Shown: positions 12,601 through 21,859 of the stretch, one piece after another
Position numbering within the stretch: the first letter of the stretch is position 1
Layout: the number at the start of each line of letters is the position of its first letter
Assembly (NCBI GenBank): GCA_964019155.1
Contig: OZ025243.1
Coordinates: forward strand, 14,130,944-14,194,943
Direction: 5' to 3'
Length of the DNA stretch: 64,000 nucleotides
Origin: Osedax fenrisi
Lineage: Eukaryota > Annelida > Polychaeta > Sabellida > Siboglinidae
Program-made: the position numbers and the translations under genes
Notes under the pieces: generated by a model
Database searches by the model: none
What the model was told of the DNA's origin: nothing
The model's input: the letters and a program-made list of their open reading frames with translations, nothing else

Positions 12601-15241
12601 CACATTTACAGAATTTGAACGACCTACTATAACTGATATCTATAACTTAATTGTTACAGCAAAGACAACATCTCCTTCTGACCCTATTCCACTGAAAATG
12701 ACTAAAATACTGGCTTCTACACTAGCTCCCATTTATAAACAAATAATTGATACTTCATTTAATGACTGGTGAAATACCCAATAATTTAAAATACGCAATT
12801 ATCAATCCTTACTTAAAAAAACCAGATTTAGATGTTGAAGTACTGAGTAATTATAGACCAGTATCTCAACTTCCATTACTTTCTAAAATTCTAGAAAAAA
12901 TTGTAAACAAACAAATAATATCATATTTAAATACTTACGACTTACTAGACAGAAGACAAAATGCATTCCGAAAGAATCACAGTACAGAAACGACACTACT
13001 ATCACTCTTTGATGACTTATACAAATCACTAGACAGCAACTTACCGATACAACTGATACTACTGGACTTATCTGCCGCTTTTGACACTATCGACTTTGAC
13101 ATTTTAATAGAAAGACTTAGATCTATCGGTATAGGGAAGGTACCTATCAAATGGTTTTCAAATTTTATCCGGGGTCGGAGTTTTTCTATTAAAATAAACG
13201 AAACATTATCACAACCTTATGCTATTAAATATGGAGTCCCACAGGGTTCCACTCTTTCTCCCATACTATTTTCCATTTATTTACTTCCACTCAACAAACT
13301 ACTGACTAACTTCCCACACGTGAACTATAATCTTTACGCTGACGACATAGAATTACACGCCCAATTCATTCACTCAATTAACTTACAATCATGTTTAACC
13401 TCACTGCAAATTTGGCTTACAAAAAATAATTTGTTACTAAATCCAACAAAAACTGAACTAATCAACTTTATAACCAATTCCACGATCAATACTACAGTTC
13501 CACTAATAAATATAAATAACATAAATATAATACCGACTGAAAATACAAAATACTTAGGTTTCCACTTTACTAACAAACTCGACTTTACTAAACATATCAG
13601 TAAAATGAAACAAACTTCTTCCTATCATATATATAATTTAAAAAAACTAAGACCATACTTAACCAAACATACAGCTATAATTCTATCAAATTCACTGATA
13701 ATGTCTAGATTTCTATACTGTAACTCTTTACTAGCCGGAGAAAACAAAACAGTTACTAAAAATATTGACCGATTAGTAAATAGAACTACTAGAATTATTT
13801 TTAATCTAAAAAACACAGATTACACTACTAGCATTACGAACTTACGGAAATCACTAAACTGGCTACCTACAATTGACAACATCAACATTAAACTACTAAC
13901 TATACTTTACAAAACTACAAAAACAACTCAACCTCATAATTTACATACTTTACTTCACAAACAAACCACTAACAGACAACTGAGACAAACATATACACTT
14001 GACATACCGACTACACGACTACGAAAGTACGGTAACAAACGATTTAGCTGGAGAGGTGCAACTCTCTGGAATAAACTTCCCCAATCCATACGCAAAGAAG
14101 ATATCTCAATCACCACTTTCAAATATAAACTCAAGGAGCTATTCAAACGTTCCCCACTAAAATACCACATATCTAACCCTCTTTGAAATGTAATCGTGTT
14201 ATTATATTATTATATTTAAGAATGTTATTTTATTTTATTATATTATTTTTACGGATGATCGTTAAATCACGGAACCCACACCTGTAAACTGTTCGACAAA
14301 CAGTAAAACACATTGTAGAATATTATATTAATCTTTGTGTATAAATAAATACTATTACTACTACTACTACTAAGTAGTTATGCCCTAAGTAGTTATGCCC
14401 TAAGTAGTTATGCCCTAAGTAGTTATGCCCTAAGTAGTTATGCCCTAAGTAGTTATGTCCTAAGTAGTTATGCCCTAAGTAGTTATGCCCTAAGTAGTTA
14501 TGCCCTAAGTAGTTATGCCCTAAGTAGTTATGCCCTAAGTAGTTATGCCCTAAGTAGTTATGCCCTAAGTAGTTATGCCCTAAGTAAGTATGCCCTAAGT
14601 AGTTATGCCCTAAGTAGTTATGCCCTAAGTAAGTATGCCCTAAGTAGTTATGCCCTAAGTAGTTATGCCCTAAGTAGTTATGCCCTAAGTAGTTATGCCC
14701 TAAGTAGTTATGCCCTAAGTAGTTATGCCCTAAGTAGTTATGCCCTAAGTAGTTATGCCCTGAGTATACTTAGTACGCATGTGGGTTTGTAATATAGATG
14801 CATTGTTGTTATTTTAATATTTAAGTACGAATAATTAATGGTAGTGATACAAATATTGTTTAATTAAATGTATCTTATAAATGTATTATTCGGCATTAAA
14901 AATATTAAATTATTGAATATAAATAAAAATGATATATATATATATATATATATACATGTGTATTTAATACATAATTATTTACTTTAGCTTTCATTTGAAT
15001 CAGAGAAGCGTATTTCGACGTTGAAGATACTAGTATCTTCTGCGAGTTCAGAATGTTTGTTTTGACTGCTACTATTCTCCCCTTCATCTCCCCTATAGCC
15101 TCGATGTGATTCGAAACGCTCGCTTTCAAGTTGAGCGTATCCCTCACTATCGCCGTAGTGCTCTGTAGCTTCCTGTACAAGTGTTAACAGCACCATTACT
15201 TTAATATATAGCACTGTGTACACTAGTATCATTTGGATCTG

Positions 15242-15324
<83 letters not shown>

Positions 15325-17318
15325 CTAACATGTAGCGTAGTGCTTACCCACGGGTGTGGGGTGATACGATGACGATGAGATGATATATATATATATATAT
15401 ATATATACATTGTTTAAGATACAGTTTTTGTATAACAATGTTATGTAATCATATTCTAATGACTGGCGGTGTATCTTTAATTTTTAAATGTATACACTGT
15501 TATAACAGCGTATACATTATTTAAATTATATATATAGTAATATAATATATATATATATAATTTAAATAATTGATACTATAGAATACATACTAATATAATA
15601 TAGAATATATATTAATATACTAGTATATATATATATATATATATACTAGTATATCAGTAGGACTACTCTGTTAAAATAATGTACTATTTTTATTTCGATA
15701 ATTATCTTATATAGTTTTAATTTTGATATATATTATATTTAGGTATTATTCCCGAATGTTCTACACCCAGTTGTATCCATCACGCATGCGTATATCTAAT
15801 TATGTACCATCTACCTGTTACAAGGCACCGATATAAGAAATATGTAATACATGTACATTGTACAGTGTACAAAAAGTGTATACAAAGTAATCATATATGT
15901 ATGTACGTATGTGTACATTGTACAATACATACATACATAGATATAGTATACTAGTAATATATAGTAATATATTACTTTGTATTTCAGTGGAGTTCTTACG
16001 GATGACATTTCATCTCATGGGATTACTGGGTGCATCCAATAACTTATACGTTTACGTTAACCAAAAGACACATATATGTACCCTATAGGGTTTTTGATTA
16101 TAGATACATATGATATAGGCATACAGGTCGCTATATATAGGTCACTATAGTGTCCTTTAAAAGCCGATATATAGATAGATAGATAGATAGATTAAAAGTT
16201 TATTGAATTACTGGTTATAGGTATACCTATATAAAGAAAGTTATAATTATATATAAACATAATTGTGATGACATACAATGTATATAAGTTACAAGTATGT
16301 ACAGTATAAGATAATATATTAGTGAGAAATAGTGTGTTTTTTTATAAATAAAATACAAACTTTAATTTATTTTTTATATTATTTGCCCCGTCTTTAATTA
16401 TTCGATTAAATTTCTTTGAAAATGATAAACTAAATTTCAATGATGACTTTTCAATTTTTTTCAGTTCTAAATTTATAGTGGGTATTGGTGATTTGGTTTT
16501 ATATAATTAACATATTATAATTACATTATATAAATAATGGATATATTGTTATTTTTTTTTATTTGGTGGAGTCCTTTCATCCCATCCAGGAACTTAGATG
16601 AAGTTTTCACTTATAACCATATATGGCTCTAATGTCCCTTCGAAGCCGCTCTCATGTTAAGGCATCCATGGTTTTAACGAGAGCCGATCATTTATTTATA
16701 CACAATTATATAAGATCACTTCTAAATAATATTTTAAGACCCATTTTATAAAATTAATTAATGGTCCGGACGAGGGTCGAACCCGTGTCCTACTGCTTGT
16801 GTGTCTGACGCCTTAGCCACTGAGCCACACAGGCAGTTCAAAATTATCCGTATGGATATATATATATATATAACTCGATGATGTATTACGATGCATAGGC
16901 GGTATTGATGAATGCATATCTACATAATTATATAGCGGTGAAATATTATCATATGTAATATATGGGTCGGTAAATCTACCATCGTATTAAAAGTTAATAT
17001 ACTTTTCAAATTTGATTAACATGCCTTGGGTTTTATATAATGAAATAATGATATAGTATAATAATATATTTAAATATTGTATATATATATATATATATAA
17101 TTATATATAATTATAATAACCTAAATTAAGACGATCCTTCATATTAGTCAAGGGTATTTCTGACCTCGTTTTCTTAAGCTTAGCGACCACATCTTTGCAA
17201 ACTGAATAAACACACACACATACATACAAGTTATACCATATGTTATCTAATATCGGTAGTGCACTGGTGACAATGCATGAACCAATCGCTCATAGACAAT
17301 TGATCGTACAGGTGTACC

Positions 17319-17372
<54 letters not shown>

Positions 17373-18285
17373 ATATATATTATAGTATTCACATTATTCC
17401 TACGTTAAATAATATAATCTTAATGCAATATATTATAGCCGATATAATTCACTTATAATATAATTGCAAACGCATGCATATAGTCATTGATAAATATTGT
17501 TTATATTTATTTTCATATTTGATATTGTCAATAATTTTTCAGAAAATAGCTAAATATAAGTGAGAACCTAATACAGTGACGATCGCATCATACCTTCTAT
17601 TGCTTCTTTGTATCCTTTCATTGTATTCGTAATAATGCTTGTCTCTTGGTCATTGTTTAATTTGTTTATAATGTCGTCATTATGATTCAAGTAGGCGATC
17701 CCCTAATAAGCACGTGTATTATATCAAATATAATCATCTTTATGCATGCAACTTTGCCGTGCGAAATAATCACTCGATATAAATAATATAAATAACAATA
17801 TTAAAATTTATAATTAGGTTTAGTAACTTTTTAGAATAATTTGTGTATCGTTATATAGGGAGATGAAGCTTTATTATTGCGTCATTATTATTATATGTAT
17901 ACGAAGTGGGAGCTTAGTGCGAAACATTAGTAATAGGTACCTTCTATAGGATATGGAATATTCTAGTGTTTATGAACGACAAAGAATAGTGCATTATAAA
18001 GTATGTTCGGGCGGATACTTTCTATAATGATTAATAAATTATGTCTCTTTTTTTTAAAATGTCTCTAAAACTATTAATAAATAATTAAATTAGGATCTTA
18101 TTAGTTTTCAAATATTAGTTATGGCCTATATATATGATATATATAGGATATAATATATGATGTATATAGGATATAGGATATCATATAGGATGTAAATATC
18201 ACACGTAGATATAGAAGAGAATTACGTGATATAAGGATCACATTTGGTACCCTATTTAATGATATGCATACTATAGTATATATAA

Positions 18286-18338
<53 letters not shown>

Positions 18339-18924
18339 AGAGTATATGTATAGGCTGGATACCTATATATAGGGGCGTTGGAAGGGGTCATGGGGTATCG
18401 GACCCCCTTTCAAAATATACATCTTTGTCATTATAATATGAGAATTATTAACATATTAATTATAATTAGTATTAATAATACTATAATATTCAGAATAGTT
18501 AATTTAATAAATGTGGAGTATAGTATGCCAGTGGCATAATTTCACCTGTCATATAAATATACTATAATTATAATATGGTTATAACCATTTAGTGTATATG
18601 TATCCTACAGGGTAATTACCCTTTACATAATATTTGTTAACAAATTCCACATTATAATTCATATTTGGAAATATTATTCAATATATATATATATATATAT
18701 ATATTGTTATTGTTAAATTTTGTTATTTCCGGTGTGTGAACCTTATTAACGGATAATTTCACTCGAGCAACCAATGTATTAGCGCTACTGATATTAGCAA
18801 CTGTATAATTCAATCTTTTGTTGAAGTTATCTTGAAATACCTATATTTATTTGTATTATATTTATTAGTATTAGAGTTTGCGAATTATATATATAAATGT
18901 TATGCAGATAATTAAATATATATG

Positions 18925-18979
<55 letters not shown>

Positions 18980-20131
18980 GTATATTAGAAGGTGTTAAAT
19001 CAAAAAACCTACCATTAACACTTTTATTCATAGATTTCTCAAAAGCATTCGATTCTATCAAAAGAAATAAGATGGAGCAAATTCTGCAAATATATGGAAT
19101 TCCAACAGAAACTATAGAAGCTATAATGCTGCTGTATAGAAATACTCGTTCTATGGTTAGATCTCCCGATGGTGTTACTGCCTTTTTCGAGATTACCACT
19201 GGGGTACTGCAAGGAGATAGTCTTGCTCCCTTCCTGTTTATATTATGTCTCGACTATATTCTTAAGACTTCTGTAGATATCAACGCAGAATTAGGTTTCA
19301 CACTAACTGAACGACGAAGTAGACGATATCCGGCCACACACATAACTGATATTGATTATGCTGACGATATAGCAATTACAACAAATGATATGAAAAGTGC
19401 AAATACTCTGCTACATCAAATAGAAGTAACATCAAATGAAATCGGACTAAGTATAAATACGGAAAAAACCCAATACATGAAATTAAATCAAAATTCTGAT
19501 TCCGATGATATCACAATAAACAGCATAAATGGTAAAATTATTGCAAAAGTGGAAAATTTCAACTATCTTGGGAGCTGCATCGGGTCAACAGAAAAGGATA
19601 TTCAAATAAGAATTGCTAAAGCCTGGTCAGAACTAAATAGTATGCAAGAAATCTTGAAATCTAAGATGCCCGACAAATTAAAAAGACATTTTTTCAGAGC
19701 GGCAGTTGAATCTGTATTAGTATATGGTGCCATATCGTGGACTCTAACAGCTAAACTTGAGGGGAAAACCGATGGAGCCTATACTAGAATGCTCCGAGCA
19801 GCTCTAAATAAGTCATGGAGAGAACATTTGACAAACAAGGAACTATACGGAAATATACCTAAAATATCAGTAGCTATACGCGAACAACGATTACGATTTG
19901 CAGGACATTGTTGGAGAAGCGAAGGCGAACTAGTAAGCGACTTACTACTCTGGAAACCATCTCATGGCAAACGATTTCGAGGAAGACCGCCTTTAACATA
20001 TATCGATCAACTGGTGAAAGATACTGTATGTAGAACCGAGTAATTACCAGCTGCGATGAAAGAAAGGGATAAGTGGAAAGAACGTGTTGTAAATTGCCGA
20101 GCAAGCTCGAGCTGGTAAGTTAAGGTAAGGT

Positions 20132-20175
<44 letters not shown>

Positions 20176-20961
20176 GTTTTTAATCAATTTTAACTTTATA
20201 ATTTTAATTCATGAAAAATATAATTTAAATAGTAAAATATATTATATCTTAATTGTTTATTCTCGAAATTATTACATTGCGCGATGCATTCAATGCTAGC
20301 GAGTTCAACATAGCAATATTCTGCTAACGGCTAACCTCTTTGTAGTCGTATAGTTTGCCTGACGTGTAGAACATATCCACTGTTTTAACCGTTACGTTTA
20401 GCTCTAGGTCGGGTTTCTCCAGTAGAAACTAATGTAGGGCGATAGCTTCTATACACACATGTACGCATATATAGACAGGGTATACCCGCATATATAGACA
20501 GGGTAGCTATATCTATAGAACCTAACTATAGTAGGGTTCTTAGTATATTAACTTACATTAAACGACAACTATATAATATATATATATGGTATACCATATA
20601 CGGTATATATATATATATATATATGTATACCACTATACGTTCACGTATTTATCAACGTATTATATGTATATTTATAAATATATTAACAATGATTTATAGA
20701 ATATATTATATATCTATGTATATATATATATTTGACGTATTAAAAAGTTGTTTGTATTAAAGTTGCAAATGTATAGGAATATACCTCATTATCATTATTG
20801 TATTTTAATAATTATTGTTATTAATATTTAGGTGATATTTTATTCTATTCTCATATTATAGTCTGCGAATTCGCCGTAGACAGTATTCGATTTCGAAGTC
20901 TTCATCTCATTATATATTACGTTATAACTTATAATCCGATAGAGTAACAGTTAATATTTAA

Positions 20962-21005
<44 letters not shown>

Positions 21006-21859
21006 GTATATATATATATATATATATGTGTATGGTATACCTACAAAACAAGCCACGTGACATGCTATATATTACGTAACACACGCGATCACGTGACGTA
21101 ACCTCGTAAGCCTTCATTCGTTGGGCGTACTGCGATAGTAGTATCTTGTCGAACGTGAGGCGGGCGTCAGAGAACAACATCCGGCTTCTAGTGATGCCGG
21201 CCACTGTGTATGGGTATGCGTGTGCGTGTGCTACGTAGTATGTATTAGTGTTCGAAATGAACCCAACCACTATAGTGCTTAGAAGCTTCACTCAACACAA
21301 AATGATAGTTCAAAGTTCATTTGTAAAATAATGCGAGAGTTTGAACCCGCTTCGTAAATAAGTGGAAAAGTTCGAACTTGCTTCGAAATTCTAATAATAT
21401 GAGTGTTATAAATATATTTTCTATTAGTCTATAATATCACCTGATACGGTATGTATCTATGATATTATAGAATAAATAAAGATATAAAATGTTGTTTTAA
21501 AACTTTAAAATTGACAATATATATCGACAATTCGGTCCAGGACTGTAATGAAATAATAATTAGGGTTCGTTTTAACAAAGCTTCAGTTCGGTCAGGGACT
21601 GTTATTTTTTTTAATTGTTAGCTTAAGTTCGGATTCAAATAAGGCAAGTTTCAGTTCGGGTTCATTTCGAACACTATAGTGTACTATAGTATACTAGTAT
21701 ACTATAGTATACTATAGTACATACTATAGTACTACTATACAAAGTATACTATGTATCATATGTGTATCGCACGACGTGTGACTCACTTGTCATAGTTATT
21801 ACACATGACACGCTCGACGAAGGTGATCATTGGGTAAATATTTTTTGGGGGAAGAGATT
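7795..21859 (-). CDS. unrecognised multi-exon gene, coiled-coil-rich protein (partial)
   Basis: Eight minus-strand exons join without a frame break: 21859-21787, 21187-21103, 20428-20336, 17702-17594, 17201-17165, 15172-14983, 9080-8932 and 7897-7795. Each is bounded by AG and GT, and phases agree at all seven junctions (2, 0, 0, 1, 2, 0, 2). The encoded stretch is about 280 residues. It begins with LPPKNIYPMITFVERVM, passes MLFSDARLTFDKILLSQYAQ and LNVTVKTVDMFYTSGKLYDY, and becomes charged and helical (CKDVVAKLKKTR, IGEMKGRIVAVKTNILNSQK, RKLDKLKWKGLRLKQ, GNIKEENRILDAGQDAL). These exons stand out as GC-richer islands. The first known exon needs a donor in phase 1, so the 5' end lies upstream; the last ends at a donor, so the 3' end is also missing. 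I do not recognise the family. Weakest points are the donors at 17165 (GTCAGA) and 8932 (GTACAT). Confidence 0.6.
7920..8060. repeat. degenerate GGAGTG/CACTCC repeat
   Basis: Irregular copies of GGAGTG and GGAGTGCG(C)T(G) on the plus strand; on the minus strand this is a CACTCC-rich pyrimidine tract just upstream of the 7897 splice acceptor of the minus-strand gene. It could serve as an unusually long polypyrimidine tract. The open frame across it is low complexity and is not taken as a gene. Confidence 0.55.
8166..8931. repeat. intron of the minus-strand gene: (TA)n and palindromes
   Basis: AT-rich intron sequence. It holds a (TA)n array at about 8320-8374 and a perfect 14-bp palindrome CCAACACGTGTTGG near 8479. 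No other coding signal. Confidence 0.6.
8932..9080 (-). CDS. exon of the minus-strand coiled-coil gene
   Basis: Follows a strong acceptor (CCATTTTAG). Reads DLNRAMVRKELSRKSRKL, then a run of basic and hydrophobic residues to NTS, 49 codons plus two bases. The GC-rich, CpG-containing sequence around it could instead mark a first exon starting at the ATG at 9065, with TGACTCA at 9106 as a promoter element. The upstream acceptor and the phase match to 14983 favour an internal exon. Confidence 0.6.
9081..9978. other. intron of the minus-strand gene, no gene seen
   Basis: AT-rich with a (TA)n run at about 9578-9607. The sequence near 9935-9978 already contains degenerate pieces of the minisatellite that follows. 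Confidence 0.6.
9979..10890 (+). repeat. 15-bp minisatellite, about 61 units, left part
   Basis: Unit ATGCCCTAAGTAGTT repeated head to tail with very few changes (ATACCC, ATGTCC, GTAGAT, GTAAGT variants). The unit embeds CCCTAA, the hexamer of the common animal telomere repeat, in a longer 15-mer. There are no unique spacers. The array is split by a LINE and resumes at 14371. It lies inside an intron of the minus-strand gene. Confidence 0.97.
10916..11353 (+). CDS. LINE A N-terminal ORF, 145 residues
   Basis: Opens at ATG immediately after the CCCTA-like block: MNRTYINKLLTDLNINKN. The C-terminal half (KLKNTPYNKLFI, IYYHAVKSGKLDGYKC) corresponds to the 1089-1358 frame of LINE B, so this region is conserved between the two elements. 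It resembles the charged linker often found just before LINE endonucleases; I do not see zinc knuckles. It ends at a single TGA (11351-11353) and the next codon continues directly, in the same frame, into the endonuclease. That stop may be a mutation or a read-through/re-initiation point. Confidence 0.75.
   Translation: MNRTYINKLLTDLNINKNTVALVSFGNTSCFITFTTYTAKYYFTNLNFKLKNTPYNKLFIHNLLTPIQIRQKNIYYHAVKSGKLDGYKCVLNLENDTYELRLRRTDNTTDWKNKPLIPTDTQKIEWQNSLNSFKFDRTKNTNKTT
11354..12772 (+). CDS. LINE A AP endonuclease and start of reverse transcriptase
   Basis: Same frame as the preceding ORF, with no obvious ATG at the start. Endonuclease motifs in order: LINARSISKN, ALTETWLN, GGVALLIQKD, LLLIYRPPNND, ILGDFNFH and LTDHYSIDF. 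A basic linker follows (QPWFNSDLGKLKHIFRTQNN), then the region before the polymerase fingers (TTSPSDPIPLKM, LASTLAPIYKQIIDTSF). It ends at TGA 12770-12772 because of a one-base shift; the protein continues in the overlapping frame at 12747. In a live element the two would be one polypeptide that nicks target DNA and primes reverse transcription there. Confidence 0.88.
   Translation, partial: LSSNANLLTTLINARSISKNIDLIISYISSKPYNIIALTETWLNAKNKIIPAELENLGYTMISKNRDDGRNAGGVALLIQKDIIVTSSKVYQSTNCDLLLTKIKHNNLSLSLLLIYRPPNNDYRSFITDFTDIIHDHSTENLLILGDFNFHVNTDLLHHYKFKMTYNELNLTQHVNFPTHIHGNTLDLILTFTDSKLLNKPPVRHTLLTDHYSIDFTITMPYTTPKRTTVTYRNINKINYDDFKNDINKSVISCHLTAYSLTELLTDLLNKHAPLKTNYLTKHDNQPWFNSDLGKLKHIFRTQNNKYLKHPTIINRTQLQKSRYTYRTLLNQTKTDYIKNKINHSQHDYKKLFNITKTLLGKKNKISLPTTNLDKTLCTRFGDFFSEKVEKLCYNLDLQRQLLPTDTTILTTTCKHTFTEFERPTITDIYNLIVTAKTTSPSDPIPLKMTKILASTLAPIYKQIIDTSFNDW
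12747..14186 (+). CDS. LINE A reverse transcriptase, C-terminal part
   Basis: Continues LINE A after a frameshift: MTGEIPNNLKYAIINPYLKK, YRPVSQLPLLSKILEKIV, RKNHSTETTLLSL, LLDLSAAFDTID (motif A), YGVPQGSTLSPILF (motif B), LYADDIELH (catalytic motif C), LGFHFTNKLDFTKH, then the C-terminal RRTRIIFNL-like segment and LWNKLPQSIRKEDIS. All catalytic aspartates are present. No RNase H domain is seen. About 480 residues, the usual length for this part of a CR1/Jockey-like polymerase. The 3' UTR of about 165 bp follows. Confidence 0.92.
   Translation: MILHLMTGEIPNNLKYAIINPYLKKPDLDVEVLSNYRPVSQLPLLSKILEKIVNKQIISYLNTYDLLDRRQNAFRKNHSTETTLLSLFDDLYKSLDSNLPIQLILLDLSAAFDTIDFDILIERLRSIGIGKVPIKWFSNFIRGRSFSIKINETLSQPYAIKYGVPQGSTLSPILFSIYLLPLNKLLTNFPHVNYNLYADDIELHAQFIHSINLQSCLTSLQIWLTKNNLLLNPTKTELINFITNSTINTTVPLININNINIIPTENTKYLGFHFTNKLDFTKHISKMKQTSSYHIYNLKKLRPYLTKHTAIILSNSLIMSRFLYCNSLLAGENKTVTKNIDRLVNRTTRIIFNLKNTDYTTSITNLRKSLNWLPTIDNINIKLLTILYKTTKTTQPHNLHTLLHKQTTNRQLRQTYTLDIPTTRLRKYGNKRFSWRGATLWNKLPQSIRKEDISITTFKYKLKELFKRSPLKYHISNPL
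14371..14762 (+). repeat. 15-bp minisatellite, right part, about 26 units
   Basis: Continuation of the ATGCCCTAAGTAGTT array beyond LINE A, with the same variant types (GTAAGT, ATGTCC). It ends at CCCTGAGTATACTTAGTACG. Confidence 0.96.
14983..15172 (-). CDS. exon of the minus-strand coiled-coil gene (63 codons)
   Basis: Longest exon of the gene. It follows a canonical acceptor (CACTTGTACAG) and ends at AAA/GTAAAT. It encodes KLQSTTAIVRDTLNLKASVS and IGEMKGRIVAVKTNILNSQK, heptad-like and probably helical. A second open frame across the same bases, rich in Glu and Ser, ends in a stop after NES and does not fit the phases of the flanking exons. Confidence 0.65.
15173..16539. other. intron of the minus-strand gene: TA arrays and hairpins
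   Basis: Contains long interrupted (TA)n at about 15242-15322 and 15384-15407, an imperfect hairpin at about 15487-15518 (AATGTATACACTGTTATAACAG side), many GTACAT palindromes at 15850-15950, and a (GATA)n-like run near 16170. A plus-strand frame at 15986-16046 (EFLRMTFHLMGLLGASNNLY), preceded by TTTCAG, is the only coding-like piece; it is too short to assign. Confidence 0.55.
16540..16836 (-). mobile_element. tRNA-derived SINE, copy 1
   Basis: On the minus strand the element begins with a tRNA-like head (16836-16763). The A box TGGCTCAGTGG is followed about 40 bases later by the B box GGTTCGACCCT, the two internal promoter boxes of RNA polymerase III. The body then carries AACCATGGATGCC, GGCTTCGAAGGGACATTAG, CCATATATGGTTATAAGTG and CCTGGATGGGATGAAAGG, ending in an A/T-rich tail. 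Diverged copies lie at 30390-30650 and 62526-62815. The head cannot be a working tRNA: there is no credible anticodon stem and the acceptor arms do not pair well. Confidence 0.85.
16837..17164. other. AT-rich intron interval, no gene seen
   Basis: Short (TA)n runs at about 16856-16872 and 17082-17099. Bases 17125-17164 extend an open frame of the neighbouring exon (SEIPLTNMKDRLNL), so an alternative, longer exon ending at about 17124 is possible, although its donor phase does not fit the next exon. Confidence 0.5.
17703..18928. other. AT-rich intron interval with a (TA)n array
   Basis: Holds (TA)n at about 18287-18331, a repeated GATATAGGAT segment near 18130-18190, and the hAT family 2 end at 18371. 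No coding frame is supported. Confidence 0.6.
18371..18412 (+). mobile_element. solo end of hAT family 2
   Basis: AGGGGCGTTGGAAGGGGTCA and the following GGGGTATCGGACCCCC match, with small changes, the right terminus of the element at 25025-27274 read on its minus strand. It too is preceded by TATATAT. Beyond about 18412 the similarity stops. Confidence 0.7.
18929..18978. repeat. (TA)n array, left flank of the RTE insertion
   Basis: About 25 uninterrupted TA dinucleotides directly in front of the RTE LINE copy. Confidence 0.95.
18982..20133 (+). mobile_element. RTE-clade LINE, 5'-truncated, polymerase 3' half
   Basis: The frame 18982-20043 reads as the second half of an RTE reverse transcriptase: LLFIDFSKAFDSI (motif A), TTGVLQGDSLAPFLF (motif B), RRYPATHITDIDYADDIAI (motif C with intact YADD), NYLGSCIGSTEKDIQIRI, RAAVESVLVYGAISWTL and the RTE-typical C-terminus RLRFAGHCWRSEGE. 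A TAA at 20041 cuts it. The family ending LPAAMKERDKWKERV continues in frame behind it to 20117, so it is a recent nonsense mutation. The element ends in a GTAAGGTAAGGTAAG tail. It lies between two (TA)n arrays, so a target duplication cannot be told apart. Confidence 0.92.
20136..20173. repeat. (TA)n array, right flank of the RTE insertion
   Basis: TA run directly after the GTAAG-type tail of the RTE copy; probably once continuous with the array at 18929. Confidence 0.93.
20429..21102. other. intron of the minus-strand gene with TA arrays
   Basis: Contains a duplicated CATATATAGACAGGGTA segment near 20466-20505, a GGTATACCATATACGGTAT palindrome near 20588 and a (TA)n array at about 20966-21026. 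CACGTG occurs at about 21052 and 21089 near the exon. Confidence 0.55.
21247..21675. mobile_element. MITE with AGTGTTCGAAATGAACCC inverted ends
   Basis: Left end AGTGTTCGAAATGAACCC and right end GGGTTCATTTCGAACACT are exact inverted copies 430 bp apart. The interior repeats the theme (GTTTGAACCCGCTTCG, AGTTCGAACTTGCTTCG, CAGTTCGGTCAGGGACTG). No protein frame. Flanking octamers do not match, so superfamily is uncertain; the start resembles hAT. It lies in an intron of the minus-strand gene. Confidence 0.75.

Larger units (their letters stand above)
10896..14370 (+). mobile_element. LINE A (CR1/Jockey-like), nearly full length, inserted in the 15-bp minisatellite
   Basis: A non-LTR retrotransposon interrupts the array. 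The left junction reads CCCTAAGTAGTTA, then a block of CCCTA-type repeats (10893-10915) and the first ORF. The 3' end is a short (ACT)n tail at 14351-14370, after which the array resumes with TAAGTAGTTATGCCC. Relative to the 15-bp register, TAAGTAGTTA is present on both sides, consistent with a target duplication of about 10 bp. It encodes AP endonuclease and reverse transcriptase. Only one frameshift and one extra in-frame stop are evident, so the insertion is recent. Confidence 0.92.

Noticed and set aside
13370..14170. Minus-strand frames opposite the LINE A polymerase
   Set aside because: Antisense shadows of the well-supported reverse transcriptase.
9979..14762. True telomere or telomere-fusion site
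   Set aside because: CCCTAA occurs only as part of a 15-mer; no plain (CCCTAA)n stretch is present and the flanks are ordinary intron sequence.
14984..15232. Acidic Glu/Ser-rich minus-strand frame across the coiled-coil exon
   Set aside because: Its phase does not fit the flanking exons, whereas the overlapping KLQSTT frame does.
16763..16836. Functional tRNA gene
   Set aside because: A and B boxes are present, but arms do not pair convincingly and the sequence runs into a SINE body with other copies in the window.
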